NCBI GenBank assembly: GCA_964455395.1
Contig: CAYVWB010000023.1
Span: 1-54,707 of the forward strand
Length of the DNA stretch: 54,707 nucleotides
Reading direction: 5' to 3'
Source of the DNA: CAYVWB01 sp964455395
Lineage (GTDB): Bacteria; Desulfobacterota; Desulfovibrionia; Desulfovibrionales; Desulfovibrionaceae
Below the pieces are notes generated by a model. It had not been told where the DNA came from. It saw only the letters and a list, made by a program, of their open reading frames with translations, and did no database searches. Position 1 is the stretch's first letter. The number at the start of each line of letters is the position of its first letter. Of the stretch, positions 43,396 through 52,712 are shown piece after piece. Position numbers and translations under genes: made by a program.

Positions 43396-43581
43396 ACCTC
43401 GCTTCTGCGGAAAAGGCTTTCTCCGCGGTCTCCCCGCCTTCGCAAGCAGGCGCCTCCGGCTCCTTTCGCGCGTCATGCTTTTCAGCACCGGAGAATCAGG
43501 CGCGGACCCGACGCCCCCTTCGGCTGTGGTGACGAAGTTCCGTCATGCCGCGCCGCGGGGCGCAAGTCCGCTCGCATCCCT

Positions 43582-44622
43582 CTAGAGCAACAGCTCTTGC
43601 GCGCGTTCGAGGTTTTCCTTGGAGCCGATGGCGATGAGGGTGTCGCCGGCTTCGATGACGGAGTGCGGCGAGGGGTTGAATCGCATCTGGTCATCGCCTT
43701 TCTTGATGGCCATGATCATGAGGTTGTATCGGGGGCGGATGTCGGATTCGATGAGGTTCTTGCCCACCAGGGTGGAGTGCGGCGGGATGAGGAGCTCCTC
43801 CATCTGCAGGTCGATGCCGCCGCGCACGGCGAGTTCCAGAAAACTCGTCACCGTGGGCCGCAAGGCGCTTTGGGCCATGCGCATGCCGCCGATGGTGTGG
43901 GGCAGCACCACGCGGTCGGCGCCGGCCATTTCCAGGCGGTGGATGTGCTTTTCCGAATCCGCGCGGGAGATGATGGTGATTTCCGGATTGAGCTGACGCG
44001 CAGTGAGCACCACATAGACGTTGGAGGCTTCCTGGGTGAGCGCCGTGATGAGACACGCCGCGCGGGAGAGGCCGGCGGCCATGAGCACTTCATCCGAGGT
44101 GGCGTCGCCGTCCACGTGAAGCACGCCGGCGTCTTCCAGCCGGCTGAGCACGAGGCCGTCCTGTTCGATGACGACAAGGGGGTGGCCTTCACGGCGGATC
44201 TCCCGCGAGACGATGGAGCCGATACGGCCGTAGCCGCAGACGATGTAGTGGCCCGTGAGCCGGTCGATGGCTTTCTGCACCCGTCTTCTCCCGAGCAGTT
44301 CGTTGATTTTCCCTTCCACCAGCAGCTGCGCCACGCTGCCGGCCATGAACGCGAAGCTGCCCACCCCGGTAAGGATGAGCGCCGAGGTGAAGTAGCGACC
44401 CGCCGTGGAGAGGGGCTGCACCTCCTGAAACCCCACGGTGGAGAGCGTGATGACCGTCATGTAGAAGCTTTCGCTGAAGGACCACCCCTCCACCCGCATG
44501 AAAAAGATGATGGCGGTGACGAAGATGGCCATCAACCCCACGAAGCCCATGATGAGCGGCCAGAGCATGCCATAGCGTTGGCGCATGACGTGGTAGCGGA
44601 AGATGAGCTTGCCGAACTTCAT
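43582..44622 (-). CDS. Two-TM potassium channel protein with one RCK unit and atypical filter
   Basis: A 346-residue membrane protein: TM1 (LIMGFVGLMAIFVTAIIFFM), pore loop with STVGFQEV, TM2 (YFTSALILTGVGSFAFMAGS), then RCK-N (HYIVCGYGRIGS) and TrkA-C (IPPHSTLVGKNLIESDIR, ending TLIAIGSKENLER). This is the MthK-like plan. The filter reads TVGFQE, so the second filter glycine is Gln; selectivity or conduction may be altered. The gene lies six bases after uvrB, with which it is probably co-transcribed. Confidence 0.9.
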   Translation of the reverse strand: MKFGKLIFRYHVMRQRYGMLWPLIMGFVGLMAIFVTAIIFFMRVEGWSFSESFYMTVITLSTVGFQEVQPLSTAGRYFTSALILTGVGSFAFMAGSVAQLLVEGKINELLGRRRVQKAIDRLTGHYIVCGYGRIGSIVSREIRREGHPLVVIEQDGLVLSRLEDAGVLHVDGDATSDEVLMAAGLSRAACLITALTQEASNVYVVLTARQLNPEITIISRADSEKHIHRLEMAGADRVVLPHTIGGMRMAQSALRPTVTSFLELAVRGGIDLQMEELLIPPHSTLVGKNLIESDIRPRYNLMIMAIKKGDDQMRFNPSPHSVIEAGDTLIAIGSKENLERAQELLL

Positions 44623-44628
44623 GGCGCG

Positions 44629-46698
44629 TCAGTCGTCTTGAGCGATGAGGAAGGTTTCGCGCAGGTGCTTGATGCGGTCGCGCAGTTCGGCTGCGCGTTC
44701 GAACTCCAGCTCCTTGGCTGCTTCGCGCATGGCGCGCTCCAGGCGCTTGATCTCCTTCATGGCGGCGGCGGGGTCCATGCCGAAGTCCGGGGCGGTCTCT
44801 TCGGCGGCGGCGGCGCGGCGTTTGCCGCGCTTGCCTTCCGCTTTCTTGGACTGTGCGTAGATGGCGTCCAGCACGTTGACGGTGGCTTTGCGGATGGTCT
44901 GTGGGGTTATCCCGTGGACTTCGTTGTAGGCCAGCTGTTTCTCGCGACGTCGTTCGGTCTCGTCCATGGCGTGGCGCATGGAGGACGTTACCGTGTCCGC
45001 ATACATGATGACGAGCCCCCCCACGTTGCGGGCGGCGCGTCCGAAAGTCTGGATGAGGGAGCGGTTGGAGCGCAAAAAACCCTCCTTGTCCGCATCCAGG
45101 ATGGCGACGAGGGAGACTTCCGGGAGGTCCAAGCCCTCCCGCAGCAGGTTGATGCCCACCAGGGTGGTGAATTCCCCGGCGCGCAGGGCCTGGAGGATGG
45201 CCACCCGCTCCAGGGTCTCGATGTCGGAATGGAGATAGCGCGTCTCCACGCCCATGGTGTTGAAATACTCCGTGAGATCCTCGGCCATGCGCTTGGTGAG
45301 GGTGGTGACGAGGACGCGTTCATCGCGGGCGTGCCGGGCCTTGATTTCAGCGAGCAGGTCGTCCACTTGGCCCTTGGTGGGGCGCACTTGCACTTCCGGG
45401 TCCAGCAGGCCCGTGGGCCGGATGATCTGTTCGGCCACAAGACCTTGCGCGCGCTCCAGCTCCCAGTCGCCCGGGGTGGCGGAGACGTAGACGTTCTGGT
45501 TCACGCGCGTCAGGAACTCCTCGAAATTCAAAGGCCGGTTGTCCAGAGCGGAGGGCAGGCGGAAGCCGAAGTCCACCAGGGTCTGTTTGCGGGAGCGGTC
45601 GCCGTTGTACATGCCGCCGATCTGGGGCACGCCGATGTGGGATTCGTCGATGAAGAGGAGGAAGTCCTTCGGGAAGTAGTCCAGCAGAGTGGCTGGGGGC
45701 TCGCCCGCGGTGCGGCCGTCCAGGTGTCTGGAATAGTTTTCGATGCCGTTGCAGTAGCCCATCTCCTCGATCATTTCGAGGTCGAGCATGGTGCGCTGCT
45801 CCAGGCGCTGGGCTTCCAGCAGCTTGCCGTGGGCTTCGTACCATTGGAGACGTTCGGCGAGCTCGGCGCGGATGTCTTCCATGGCGCGGGCGAGGTTGTC
45901 CCGGTCGGAGACGTAGTGGCTGGCGGGGAAGATGACGGTCTTGGTGATGGTGTCGCCCACTTCGCCGGTCAGGGGATCCACCTCGTGGATGGCGTCTATC
46001 TCGTCGCCGAAGAACTCCAGACGGATGGCGCGTTCGTGGTGGTAGGCGGGGATGATCTCCAAGGAGTCGCCGCGCACGCGGAAGGTTCCGCGGTGGAAGT
46101 CCAGATCGTTGCGGGTGTACTGCACCTCCACAAGGCGGTCCATGAGCTTCTTCATGGGGATGGTCTGGCCCTGTTCCACGGGGATGACCATCTTGGCGTA
46201 GTACTCGGGCGAACCGAGGCCGTAGATGCAGGAGACGGAGGCGACGATGAGCACGTCGCGCCGGGTGAGCAAGGCGTGGGTGGCGGCGTGGCGGAGCTTG
46301 TCGATCTCGTCGTTGATGGAGGAGTCCTTCTCGATGTAGGTGTCCGACTGAGGGACGTAGGCCTCCGGCTGGTAGTAGTCGTAATAGCTGACGAAATACT
46401 CCACGGCGTTCTGCGGAAAGAGCGCCCTGAATTCGTTGTAGAGCTGCGCGGCGAGGGTCTTGTTGGGCGCGAGCACCAGGCTCGGACGGCCAGTGGCGGC
46501 CACCACGCTGGCCACGGTGAAGGTCTTGCCCGTGCCGGTGGCGCCCAGCAGCACTTGGTCCTGTACGCCTTGGTTGATATTGGTCGTGATGGCGGCGATG
46601 GCTTCAGGCTGGTCGCCTTTGGGCGTGAACTCGCTCACCAGGCGGAACGGTCTGGTTTCGTCCGGCGTGTTCACGGCGTCGCGTGCGGCTTCACTCAT
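44629..46698 (-). CDS. uvrB: Excinuclease ABC subunit B
   Basis: A 689-residue damage-verifying helicase of nucleotide excision repair. Walker A is LLGATGTGKT, the beta-hairpin region contains FVSYYDYYQPEAYVP, then SVSCIYGLGSPE, helicase motifs (FIDESHIGVPQ, GINLLREGLDLPE, QTFGRAARN) and a C-terminal UVR domain (LERAMREAAKELEFERAAELRDRI). Complete and normal length. A GAGGA site precedes the ATG at 46698. Confidence 0.97.
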   Translation of the reverse strand: MSEAARDAVNTPDETRPFRLVSEFTPKGDQPEAIAAITTNINQGVQDQVLLGATGTGKTFTVASVVAATGRPSLVLAPNKTLAAQLYNEFRALFPQNAVEYFVSYYDYYQPEAYVPQSDTYIEKDSSINDEIDKLRHAATHALLTRRDVLIVASVSCIYGLGSPEYYAKMVIPVEQGQTIPMKKLMDRLVEVQYTRNDLDFHRGTFRVRGDSLEIIPAYHHERAIRLEFFGDEIDAIHEVDPLTGEVGDTITKTVIFPASHYVSDRDNLARAMEDIRAELAERLQWYEAHGKLLEAQRLEQRTMLDLEMIEEMGYCNGIENYSRHLDGRTAGEPPATLLDYFPKDFLLFIDESHIGVPQIGGMYNGDRSRKQTLVDFGFRLPSALDNRPLNFEEFLTRVNQNVYVSATPGDWELERAQGLVAEQIIRPTGLLDPEVQVRPTKGQVDDLLAEIKARHARDERVLVTTLTKRMAEDLTEYFNTMGVETRYLHSDIETLERVAILQALRAGEFTTLVGINLLREGLDLPEVSLVAILDADKEGFLRSNRSLIQTFGRAARNVGGLVIMYADTVTSSMRHAMDETERRREKQLAYNEVHGITPQTIRKATVNVLDAIYAQSKKAEGKRGKRRAAAAEETAPDFGMDPAAAMKEIKRLERAMREAAKELEFERAAELRDRIKHLRETFLIAQDD

Positions 46699-47184
46699 GC
46701 GTGGTCCTCATCCTTCGATGCAACGCGCAGCGTGTTGGGTCTGGCGTGGCTCGGGAGCGGCTTGTCTTTCCCGAAGCTCCCCGGCGGCTTCGGCATCCCT
46801 GGAACCTGCTGGGGAACAGGACGACGCCTTGCCTTGGCGCGTCTTCCCGCAGTTCTCTCGCACAAGCCGCATGGGTCGCCCCTTCCCTCCGGGTGCGATA
46901 TGTCTTAGGAGAGGAAGACGTCTGTCGCGCCTGGCGTTGTGTTTTCATGTCGCCCTCGCCGGGGACGCCCGGCGGGTCCGGACGACCCGGGGCGGCCAGC
47001 ATGGGCCCCGCCCTCCGGCGCTGGCCTGATTGCGTTCCCACGAAAGAAGGCCGTGGCGCAGGCGCGTCGTCACATCAACACCGCACAGTGTGCCGGAAAG
47101 CAGGGGCTGCGTCCAGCGCCGCGCCTTGGCGACCAGGAACGCCGCGTCGCTTCCCCGCCTGCGATCAACACCTCCGGAGAAAGC
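46699..47184. other. Intergenic region between uvrB and a host hypothetical gene
   Basis: About 490 bases, divergent promoters expected. No convincing gene or RNA. Several GC-rich inverted stretches near 46965-46995 (CCGGGG, CCCCGG) could form local hairpins but have no T run. Confidence 0.45.
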
Positions 47185-47664
47185 ATGGAAGTCAACATCA
47201 CCGAAGCGGAAAATCCCCTAGTGCCGCGTATTTACTTCATCACCATGGTCATCAAGAGCTTCAAGGGACGTCGGGACGTGGAGGTGCACCTCTTCCGACC
47301 CGACTTCGACGAAGCCGAGATGCAGTCCTACGACTGGAACGCTTTGCTCGGCGACGCCTTGCACCCCAACATTCCGGCAGACCCGGACAAGAGCGTCAAA
47401 GTGCTGATGGAGGCCTTCACCCGTGAGGAGCGCGACGCCGTTCTGGAGTACCTCAAGACGCGCTATGCCGACCGGCTGGAGGAAATCAACACCGGCCCCG
47501 TGGACCTTCCCGTGCCGCTGGGCCTGCCGCCGCTTTCGGAGCTCCCCGAAGGCAAGACCATCGGCTTCATCCGTCTGGATCAGACGCCGAATTACCCCTT
47601 GAGTTTCGCTGTCCGTGGCATGTACGATCTGGCGCAGCACGACCCGCTGGTGACCGGGGAGTAA
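47185..47664 (+). CDS. Conserved-looking hypothetical protein
   Basis: A 159-residue acidic cytoplasmic protein starting MEVNITEAENPLVPRIYF, with GGAGA before the ATG. A core VIKSFKGRRDVEVHLFRPDF and a C-terminal LPEGKTIGFIRLDQTPNYPL look folded. No family recognised. It appears to be the last host gene before the virion module; the strong hairpin 15 bases after the stop separates them. Confidence 0.68.
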   Translation: MEVNITEAENPLVPRIYFITMVIKSFKGRRDVEVHLFRPDFDEAEMQSYDWNALLGDALHPNIPADPDKSVKVLMEAFTREERDAVLEYLKTRYADRLEEINTGPVDLPVPLGLPPLSELPEGKTIGFIRLDQTPNYPLSFAVRGMYDLAQHDPLVTGE

Positions 47665-47678
47665 CCCGCACGAGAACG

Positions 47679-47729
47679 CATCACGCCCCCGGCCGATCCG
47701 CCGAGGTGGACCGCGCCGGGGGCGTGATG
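47679..47729. terminator. Long hairpin at the host/virion-module boundary
   Basis: A perfect 15-base stem (CATCACGCCCCCGGC with GCCGGGGGCGTGATG) around a 21-base loop. Convergent genes abut it on both sides (47664 and 47772), so it probably terminates both. A weak T run (TTTC) lies on the plus side. Confidence 0.75.
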
Positions 47730-47771
47730 TTTCATCCTGACGCCCTGCCGTCGGCGTCGCATCGAACCGGA

Positions 47772-48029
47772 TTACCCGGCGTCCGCCAACTCCCAGAACA
47801 CCTCGTCCAGCCGCGCCTCTGTCCAGCCCGCCGCCGACAAGGCCGCGCGCGCCATCTGCGCCGTGGCGTCCGTGGGGTCAACGCCGTTGGGGGCGGTGAC
47901 GACCTCCAGCACCAGGGGAGCCAGTGCGGGCGTCGTCATGATTTCGCCCTGTTCCTCCATGGTGAAGCGGTCCTTGAACGCTTTGGCCGAAATGTACGGC
48001 TTGCTTGTGATCTGCACCCGTCTCGCCAT
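47772..48029 (-). CDS. Small virion-module protein
   Basis: An 85-residue protein starting MARRVQITSKPYISAKAF. AAGGAGG precedes the ATG and overlaps the stop of the fibre gene (10-base spacing), so it is co-translated with it. The sequence has no recognised domain; the position at the 3' end of a fibre gene is one often used by fibre assembly chaperones, but that is inference. Confidence 0.6.
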   Translation of the reverse strand: MARRVQITSKPYISAKAFKDRFTMEEQGEIMTTPALAPLVLEVVTAPNGVDPTDATAQMARAALSAAGWTEARLDEVFWELADAG

Positions 48030-48039
48030 GTGCGCCTCC

Positions 48040-51000
48040 TTACGGCGTCCACAGGTGGCTTGCGCCGTGGAGTTTGATCGGTTTGGAATTAGCCGTGCGC
48101 ACGCGGTAGCGCATGGTCTGGTCGCCAGTGACAGTGTGGTCCACGTCGCCGGTGTAGAGAGTTTTGTCCGCACCCCACGAGCCCATACTCGCGAGCGTCA
48201 CCGCCTCCCATGTCGCGCCGTCGTCTTTGGACACGTCCGCAAGCAGGTCGGTGTTCACCGTGAACGCTTCGGCGCACTCCACGGGGAGCAGGATACGCGA
48301 ACGCACAGGCTCCGCGCCGGCTTCCTGGGCGATGGAGACGAGGGTGATGTCTTGCAGGAGGTACACGGAAAGCGAAGGCACAACCCAGGTATTGCCCGTC
48401 GTCAGTCCTCCCCGCGCAAGCATCCTGACATACCGAGCATTGACGGGAGTGCTCAACGGCAACTCGACATTTCTATTGAGCGCAGTAGTCAGTCCTGTAA
48501 AACTCTGTGCCAACGTCCAGGCAACGCCGTCATCAGACACTTCAACATCGATTGCTGAAAGCACTCCAGAAGCAGCATTGGGCGTTCTGTACAAGAGCCT
48601 GTTCACGGTCTGTACGGTCCCCAAATCGTAACCAATCCATGCAGCGCCATTGACAGCGGCTCCGGTTTGTGAAGACACCCACAAAGTATTGTCGTCATCG
48701 TCAAAAGCGTTCGCTGCGGGGTATCCATCGAAGTCGCCGCCGCTGACAGGTGTACCGCCCGTGGCCTTGTTGTTCGTCCATCCCTCCGCACCGAAAACTT
48801 GCATCTCCCACACAGACCACAGAAGGGGGTCAGTCACGCTGTCGCGAGCCAGAAGACGTACATACTGGGCCGTGACGGGTGCATCAAGAATCAATTCGTG
48901 CCAAGTGCTGACTGTTTCCGGTATCGTAAAAGATTTTGCAAGCGTCCAAACAACACCGTCATTCGAGTAGTCAACATCAACTGCAGAGATCAGCTGACCA
49001 CTATTGGAGCTTGAAAGGTATCGGACCTTGTAGAAGCTACGCGGCGCACCGAAATTGTACCCTACCCATGCAGAGTGTGCGACGGCAGCGCCCAACTGCG
49101 ACGACCCCCAATACGATGCCTCATTGCCATCAAAAGCATTGGCAGGAAAGCGAGCACCGTCGTAGTCACCGCCAGAGATTGGTGTACCACCTGTCGCAAT
49201 ATTCCCACCGTCTGAAGACCCTTCCACGTATCCGTCTGCATGCACGCCGTATCCGCTTGACAACGCATCGTCGATGCCGCTGGCGTCCTCGTACGTGTCG
49301 GTCACGGAGTCTGTGAGTCCATCGTAGGTGCGGGCGTCGGTCTCGGCCAGCCGCCAGTTCAACAGCAGAATCTGACGCTCCAACTCTGGATGCGGAGGAG
49401 CAGCCTCCCACGCCGCCGAGCCATCCGCCTGGACGGTCAGCACATCGCCGTCGCTCGCGCCGGTCGTGGCGGGAGCGTGGCCGGGGTCCGTCGCGGTGGG
49501 CAACGCTACTGCGTGGTCCTCGACATCCTCACCAGAGGAGCCCGCCACGTCGTAGAACGGCCCCATGCGGTTGCGGTAGTACGCTTCGATCTCTTTTGTC
49601 TTCAGCGCTTTGGAGAACACACGGACGTCGGCGAAGCGGCCATTCATACGATAGCTACCGTCTCGGCGTCCCATCTCGACAGGCGCAGTCGGCGTTCCAT
49701 AGGTGATAGCCAAGCTGCCAAGCAACACGCCATCTACATAGTAATACAAATACCCATGCTTGTACGTGCAAGCAAGAAAAACCCATGTGTCATCAGGAAG
49801 GTAGCCATTCAAGTATCCAGTTGATGTTAAATGACCACCGAAGGAGACACGCCCTCCACTGTGCCAGCGACTTATGGTAACCCTTTCACCAACATCTACT
49901 GGAGTATTAAAAATGGTCGCATTACTGGTGGGCTGCGAGGGATGGAAGTACACCCAGAACATGAGCGTCCACTCGGCAAACGCAGGCGGGGAAGCCTCTT
50001 GTACGATATTGATCTCGTCATTGCCGGGGTTGTCGAAGCACTTCCCGCTGAGAGGGCCAGGGCCGCCAGAGTCAAGGAACTTGGTGTTGCCTGTATTCCC
50101 GCTAAAGTCCCCATGCCTGTCGTTGCCGGATGTATCCTCGATGGCATACGTCGGATCGAGGAAAACGTATCCGCCCAGGTACTCCACCTCCAACTCGGGC
50201 GGCTTCTCCAGCAACGTCGCCGGATCGCTTGGGAAGTAGGCGTCGATAAGCGCCTGATCCACGCCGCTGCCGCCGCTTGGCGCTTCCCACGCAATGGAGT
50301 TGTCAGCCTGCACGGTGAGGACGTCACCGTCCGTTGCGACAGACGCGTCGGGGACGCTGCCGCTCGGCGTCTCCCAGGCCAGGGAGCCGTCACCCTGCCG
50401 CGTGAGCGCCTGGCCGTCCGTCGCCGCGGCGTGGTCCGGGACCGCGTCAAGGGTCGCTTTGTTGGCGTGGTCGTGGAGTTGCGAGTGGTCGTGAGTCGTC
50501 TCGTGACCCGTGACCGCGGCCGCCGCCTCGGTCGCCCCCGCGCCAACGGGGTCGTAGACGCCGGCGTGGGCGTGGTCCGTCGCGGCGTAACGGGCGTCGC
50601 CGCGGGCGTCGGTGTGGTACTGCGGATGATCGTCGCCAGCCAGACCGGTGAGCGCGCCGTGGTCGCTGACGCCGCTGCCGCTCGGGGTCTCCCAGGCCAG
50701 GGAGCCGTCACCCTGCCGCGTGAGCGCTTGGCCATCCGTCGCCGCGGCGTGGTCCGGCACCGCGTCAAGGGTCGTCTTGTTGGCGTGGTCGTGGAGCTGC
50801 GAGTGGTCGTGAGTCGTCTCGTGACCCGTGACCGCGGCCGCCGCCTCGGTCGCCCCCGCGCCAACGGGGTCGTAGACGCCGGCGTGGGCGTGGTCCGTCG
50901 CGGCGTAACGGGCGTCGCCGCGGGCGTCGGTGTGGTACTGCGGATGATCGTCGTCGCCCAGACCGGTGAGCGCGCCGTGGTCGGAGACGCCGTCCACCGG

Positions 51001-51078
51001 CACGGTGACGCGCACGACCTTCTCGATGCGCACGTGCATGGGCCGCTTCACGACGCGTGCGTGGATGCGCGTGGTCAT
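48040..51078 (-). CDS. Large tail-fibre/adhesin-like protein: duplicated N-terminus, LamG and two F5/8 type C domains
   Basis: A 1012-residue virion-associated protein. Residues about 30-240 are two nearly identical copies of a 106-residue unit (DHGALTGL, DDHPQYHTDARGDARYAATDH, the phage-fibre HxxYxxxDH style). A LamG-like domain follows at about 298-505 (FLDPTYAIEDTSGNDRHGDF, WVFLACTYKHGYLYYYVDGVLL). Two discoidin-like domains at about 630-760 and 773-903 (SGGDYDGARFPANAFDGN; SNDGVVWTLAKSF; ARYVRMLARG) bind sugars or lipids in other proteins. It should recognise the host surface. The start at 51078 shares its A with the previous stop and follows GAGGAGG. Confidence 0.85.
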   Translation of the reverse strand: MTTRIHARVVKRPMHVRIEKVVRVTVPVDGVSDHGALTGLGDDDHPQYHTDARGDARYAATDHAHAGVYDPVGAGATEAAAAVTGHETTHDHSQLHDHANKTTLDAVPDHAAATDGQALTRQGDGSLAWETPSGSGVSDHGALTGLAGDDHPQYHTDARGDARYAATDHAHAGVYDPVGAGATEAAAAVTGHETTHDHSQLHDHANKATLDAVPDHAAATDGQALTRQGDGSLAWETPSGSVPDASVATDGDVLTVQADNSIAWEAPSGGSGVDQALIDAYFPSDPATLLEKPPELEVEYLGGYVFLDPTYAIEDTSGNDRHGDFSGNTGNTKFLDSGGPGPLSGKCFDNPGNDEINIVQEASPPAFAEWTLMFWVYFHPSQPTSNATIFNTPVDVGERVTISRWHSGGRVSFGGHLTSTGYLNGYLPDDTWVFLACTYKHGYLYYYVDGVLLGSLAITYGTPTAPVEMGRRDGSYRMNGRFADVRVFSKALKTKEIEAYYRNRMGPFYDVAGSSGEDVEDHAVALPTATDPGHAPATTGASDGDVLTVQADGSAAWEAAPPHPELERQILLLNWRLAETDARTYDGLTDSVTDTYEDASGIDDALSSGYGVHADGYVEGSSDGGNIATGGTPISGGDYDGARFPANAFDGNEASYWGSSQLGAAVAHSAWVGYNFGAPRSFYKVRYLSSSNSGQLISAVDVDYSNDGVVWTLAKSFTIPETVSTWHELILDAPVTAQYVRLLARDSVTDPLLWSVWEMQVFGAEGWTNNKATGGTPVSGGDFDGYPAANAFDDDDNTLWVSSQTGAAVNGAAWIGYDLGTVQTVNRLLYRTPNAASGVLSAIDVEVSDDGVAWTLAQSFTGLTTALNRNVELPLSTPVNARYVRMLARGGLTTGNTWVVPSLSVYLLQDITLVSIAQEAGAEPVRSRILLPVECAEAFTVNTDLLADVSKDDGATWEAVTLASMGSWGADKTLYTGDVDHTVTGDQTMRYRVRTANSKPIKLHGASHLWTP
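50358..50990 (-). repeat. 318-base tandem duplication in the fibre gene
   Basis: The segment around 50371-50672 repeats with an offset of exactly 318 bases (106 codons) at 50689-50990. Differences are few, so the duplication is recent or kept alike by conversion. Confidence 0.92.
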
Positions 51079-51428
51079 CAGCTCACCCTCCTCGTCACTG
51101 GCTCCTTCACGGAGACACGTCCTTTCCACAACACGTACGGCCCCGGCGCAAGCCGGACGTCGGCTTCGTAGAGGCCTGGCGCCACGGCGGCTGTTTCCTG
51201 TGGCGGAAAGACGATGGCGCTCAGGCCGCCGGCGGCGTCCGTGTGCTGTGTGGTTTCGGCCGCGAGCACGGCGTCCGCATCCTCGTCCTCCACCCGTCGC
51301 TTCACCGTGGCGTAGAGGGTGACGCCGGCGAGGTCGAAGGGCGCGTCCGCGCCGAGCGCCTCGTCCTGCACCGTGACGACGAGATCCCATTCCCAGAGAT
51401 CGCCGCGGTATTCTTCTATCGTGTCCAT
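51078..51428 (-). CDS. Small virion-module protein preceding the fibre
   Basis: A 116-residue acidic beta-rich protein (MDTIEEYRGDLWEWDLVVTVQD, DLAGVTLYATVKRR, PGLYEADVRLAPGPYVLWKGRVSVKEPV). It resembles phage BppU/baseplate-upper N-terminal modules in pattern, but I am not certain. AAGGAG precedes the ATG. Its stop overlaps the fibre start by one base. Confidence 0.7.
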   Translation of the reverse strand: MDTIEEYRGDLWEWDLVVTVQDEALGADAPFDLAGVTLYATVKRRVEDEDADAVLAAETTQHTDAAGGLSAIVFPPQETAAVAPGLYEADVRLAPGPYVLWKGRVSVKEPVTRRVS

Positions 51429-51438
51429 GGAATTCTCC

Positions 51439-52143
51439 TTAACGAATGACGCGCGGAGGCGCGCCTGTCCGAGTCATGTGCACATTCCTGAAATGGTGGA
51501 CGACGTACGATGAGGGAAACGGCGGCAACCCCGCTTCCTTGATGCGCCGCGGCAATTCGCCGAACACCTCGTGGAACCAGGCCCCCCGGGAGCCTGGCGC
51601 CATGGCCGTCGCCAACCGTGTCAAGGTGGTCTCCCAGAAGGGCGTGGCCTTCACGCCTTCGAGGCCGGAGAAGAACGCCACGAGCGGCCCCCGCGGCCAG
51701 AACCGCGGCGCATCCTCGCGCATGTCCAGCCGCAACCGGGCGCGAAGCCGCGCGTCCGAGTCCAGCCAGACCAGCCGGGACGTCTGCAGGGCCAACCAGA
51801 CGCGGCACAGGTCCAGGCACGCGCCGGTGGGCAACGGCGCGGCGCACTCCAGGGCGTGCCAGCGGTAGTCGCGGCCCAGGTAATCGCAGAGGTTTCGCCA
51901 CACCAGCCACGGGTCCAGCCGACGCGCGCTCAGGTCGTAGGCCAGGGCGGGGTCGTCGGTCAGCAGCCAGTACTCGTCCTCGTCCTCCAGCATCACCCGG
52001 TTCTCCAGCATGAGCCGGCGCCGGCCCATGGGCAACGCCCTGGGCTCTTCGTTGACGAAGGGAAACCGCGTGACCCACGCCTGCAGCACCGTGAGCGGCG
52101 CGTCCTGAAACCGACGGCGCCGGTATGAGGAGGAACGGCGCAT
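51439..52143 (-). CDS. Virion-module protein, possible tail or neck component
   Basis: A 234-residue Arg/Leu/Trp-rich protein starting MRRSSSYRRRRF. No recognised domain. It begins two bases after the stop of the 52146 gene with no ribosome site, so it probably relies on coupling; its own stop overlaps the AAGGAG of the next gene. Position between a connector-like gene and the fibre region suggests a neck or tail role. Confidence 0.68.
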   Translation of the reverse strand: MRRSSSYRRRRFQDAPLTVLQAWVTRFPFVNEEPRALPMGRRRLMLENRVMLEDEDEYWLLTDDPALAYDLSARRLDPWLVWRNLCDYLGRDYRWHALECAAPLPTGACLDLCRVWLALQTSRLVWLDSDARLRARLRLDMREDAPRFWPRGPLVAFFSGLEGVKATPFWETTLTRLATAMAPGSRGAWFHEVFGELPRRIKEAGLPPFPSSYVVHHFRNVHMTRTGAPPRVIR

Positions 52144-52145
52144 GG

Positions 52146-52598
52146 TCACGCCCGACTCAACCGACGTCCAGGCGTCGGGGTTTGTTCGGCGGCCTCCACC
52201 GAGCCGGAGTCGTTCCAGTCGTACGGCAGGCCGGCGGCCAGCAGGCTTTCCAGTTCCTGATGATAGAGCGCGCGGTGACGCATGGCGCTGCGCTCCAGTC
52301 CTTCTGCGGCTGGCGCGTCGGGTCGAGCGAGAAAGCCGTAGATCACCTCCAGACTCTTGAGCACGGCCAATGGTTTCACCGTCGTCATGGGCAGACGCGC
52401 CGGGTCCATGGGCGTCTGCTCGGGGTCCAGGCCGCGACGACGGGCGGTGGGGTCGTGCCAGCGTCGGGCCAGGTCCCGCAGGAGAGCGTCCTCGGCCAAG
52501 GCGCGTTGGGGCGCCCAGTCGTCCTGCTCGGGCGGCAGCAGCCGGGAGAGCTCCACGGCGTGCTCCATGAGGTCTTGATCGGTAACGAATCGCGTCAT
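52146..52598 (-). CDS. Virion-module protein, connector-like by position
   Basis: A 150-residue helical protein (MTRFVTDQDLMEHAVELSRLL, ALYHQELESLL). In P22-like phages the gene after the coat encodes a head-to-tail connector (gp4, about 166 residues), and this protein's size and position fit; no motif confirms it. ACAGGAG precedes the ATG. Confidence 0.66.
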   Translation of the reverse strand: MTRFVTDQDLMEHAVELSRLLPPEQDDWAPQRALAEDALLRDLARRWHDPTARRRGLDPEQTPMDPARLPMTTVKPLAVLKSLEVIYGFLARPDAPAAEGLERSAMRHRALYHQELESLLAAGLPYDWNDSGSVEAAEQTPTPGRRLSRA

Positions 52599-52712
52599 CG
52601 CGAAGCTCCTGTCTCCGTGTTGTCCGGATGTTGTATGGATGCGTCGGCAAAACGCCTGGCGTGAGACTCCGGCGCAGGCGCGCGCCCACGCCGGAGGGTT
52701 GGGGATGCAGCG

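Noticed and set aside
43597..46908. 1103-residue plus-strand frame opposite the channel and uvrB
   Set aside because: Antisense shadow, His/Gly/Val-rich with no domains; uvrB is unambiguous.
49831..51171. 446-residue Val/Arg-rich plus-strand frame opposite the fibre gene
   Set aside because: It mirrors the duplicated fibre segment on the other strand; no ribosome site or domain.
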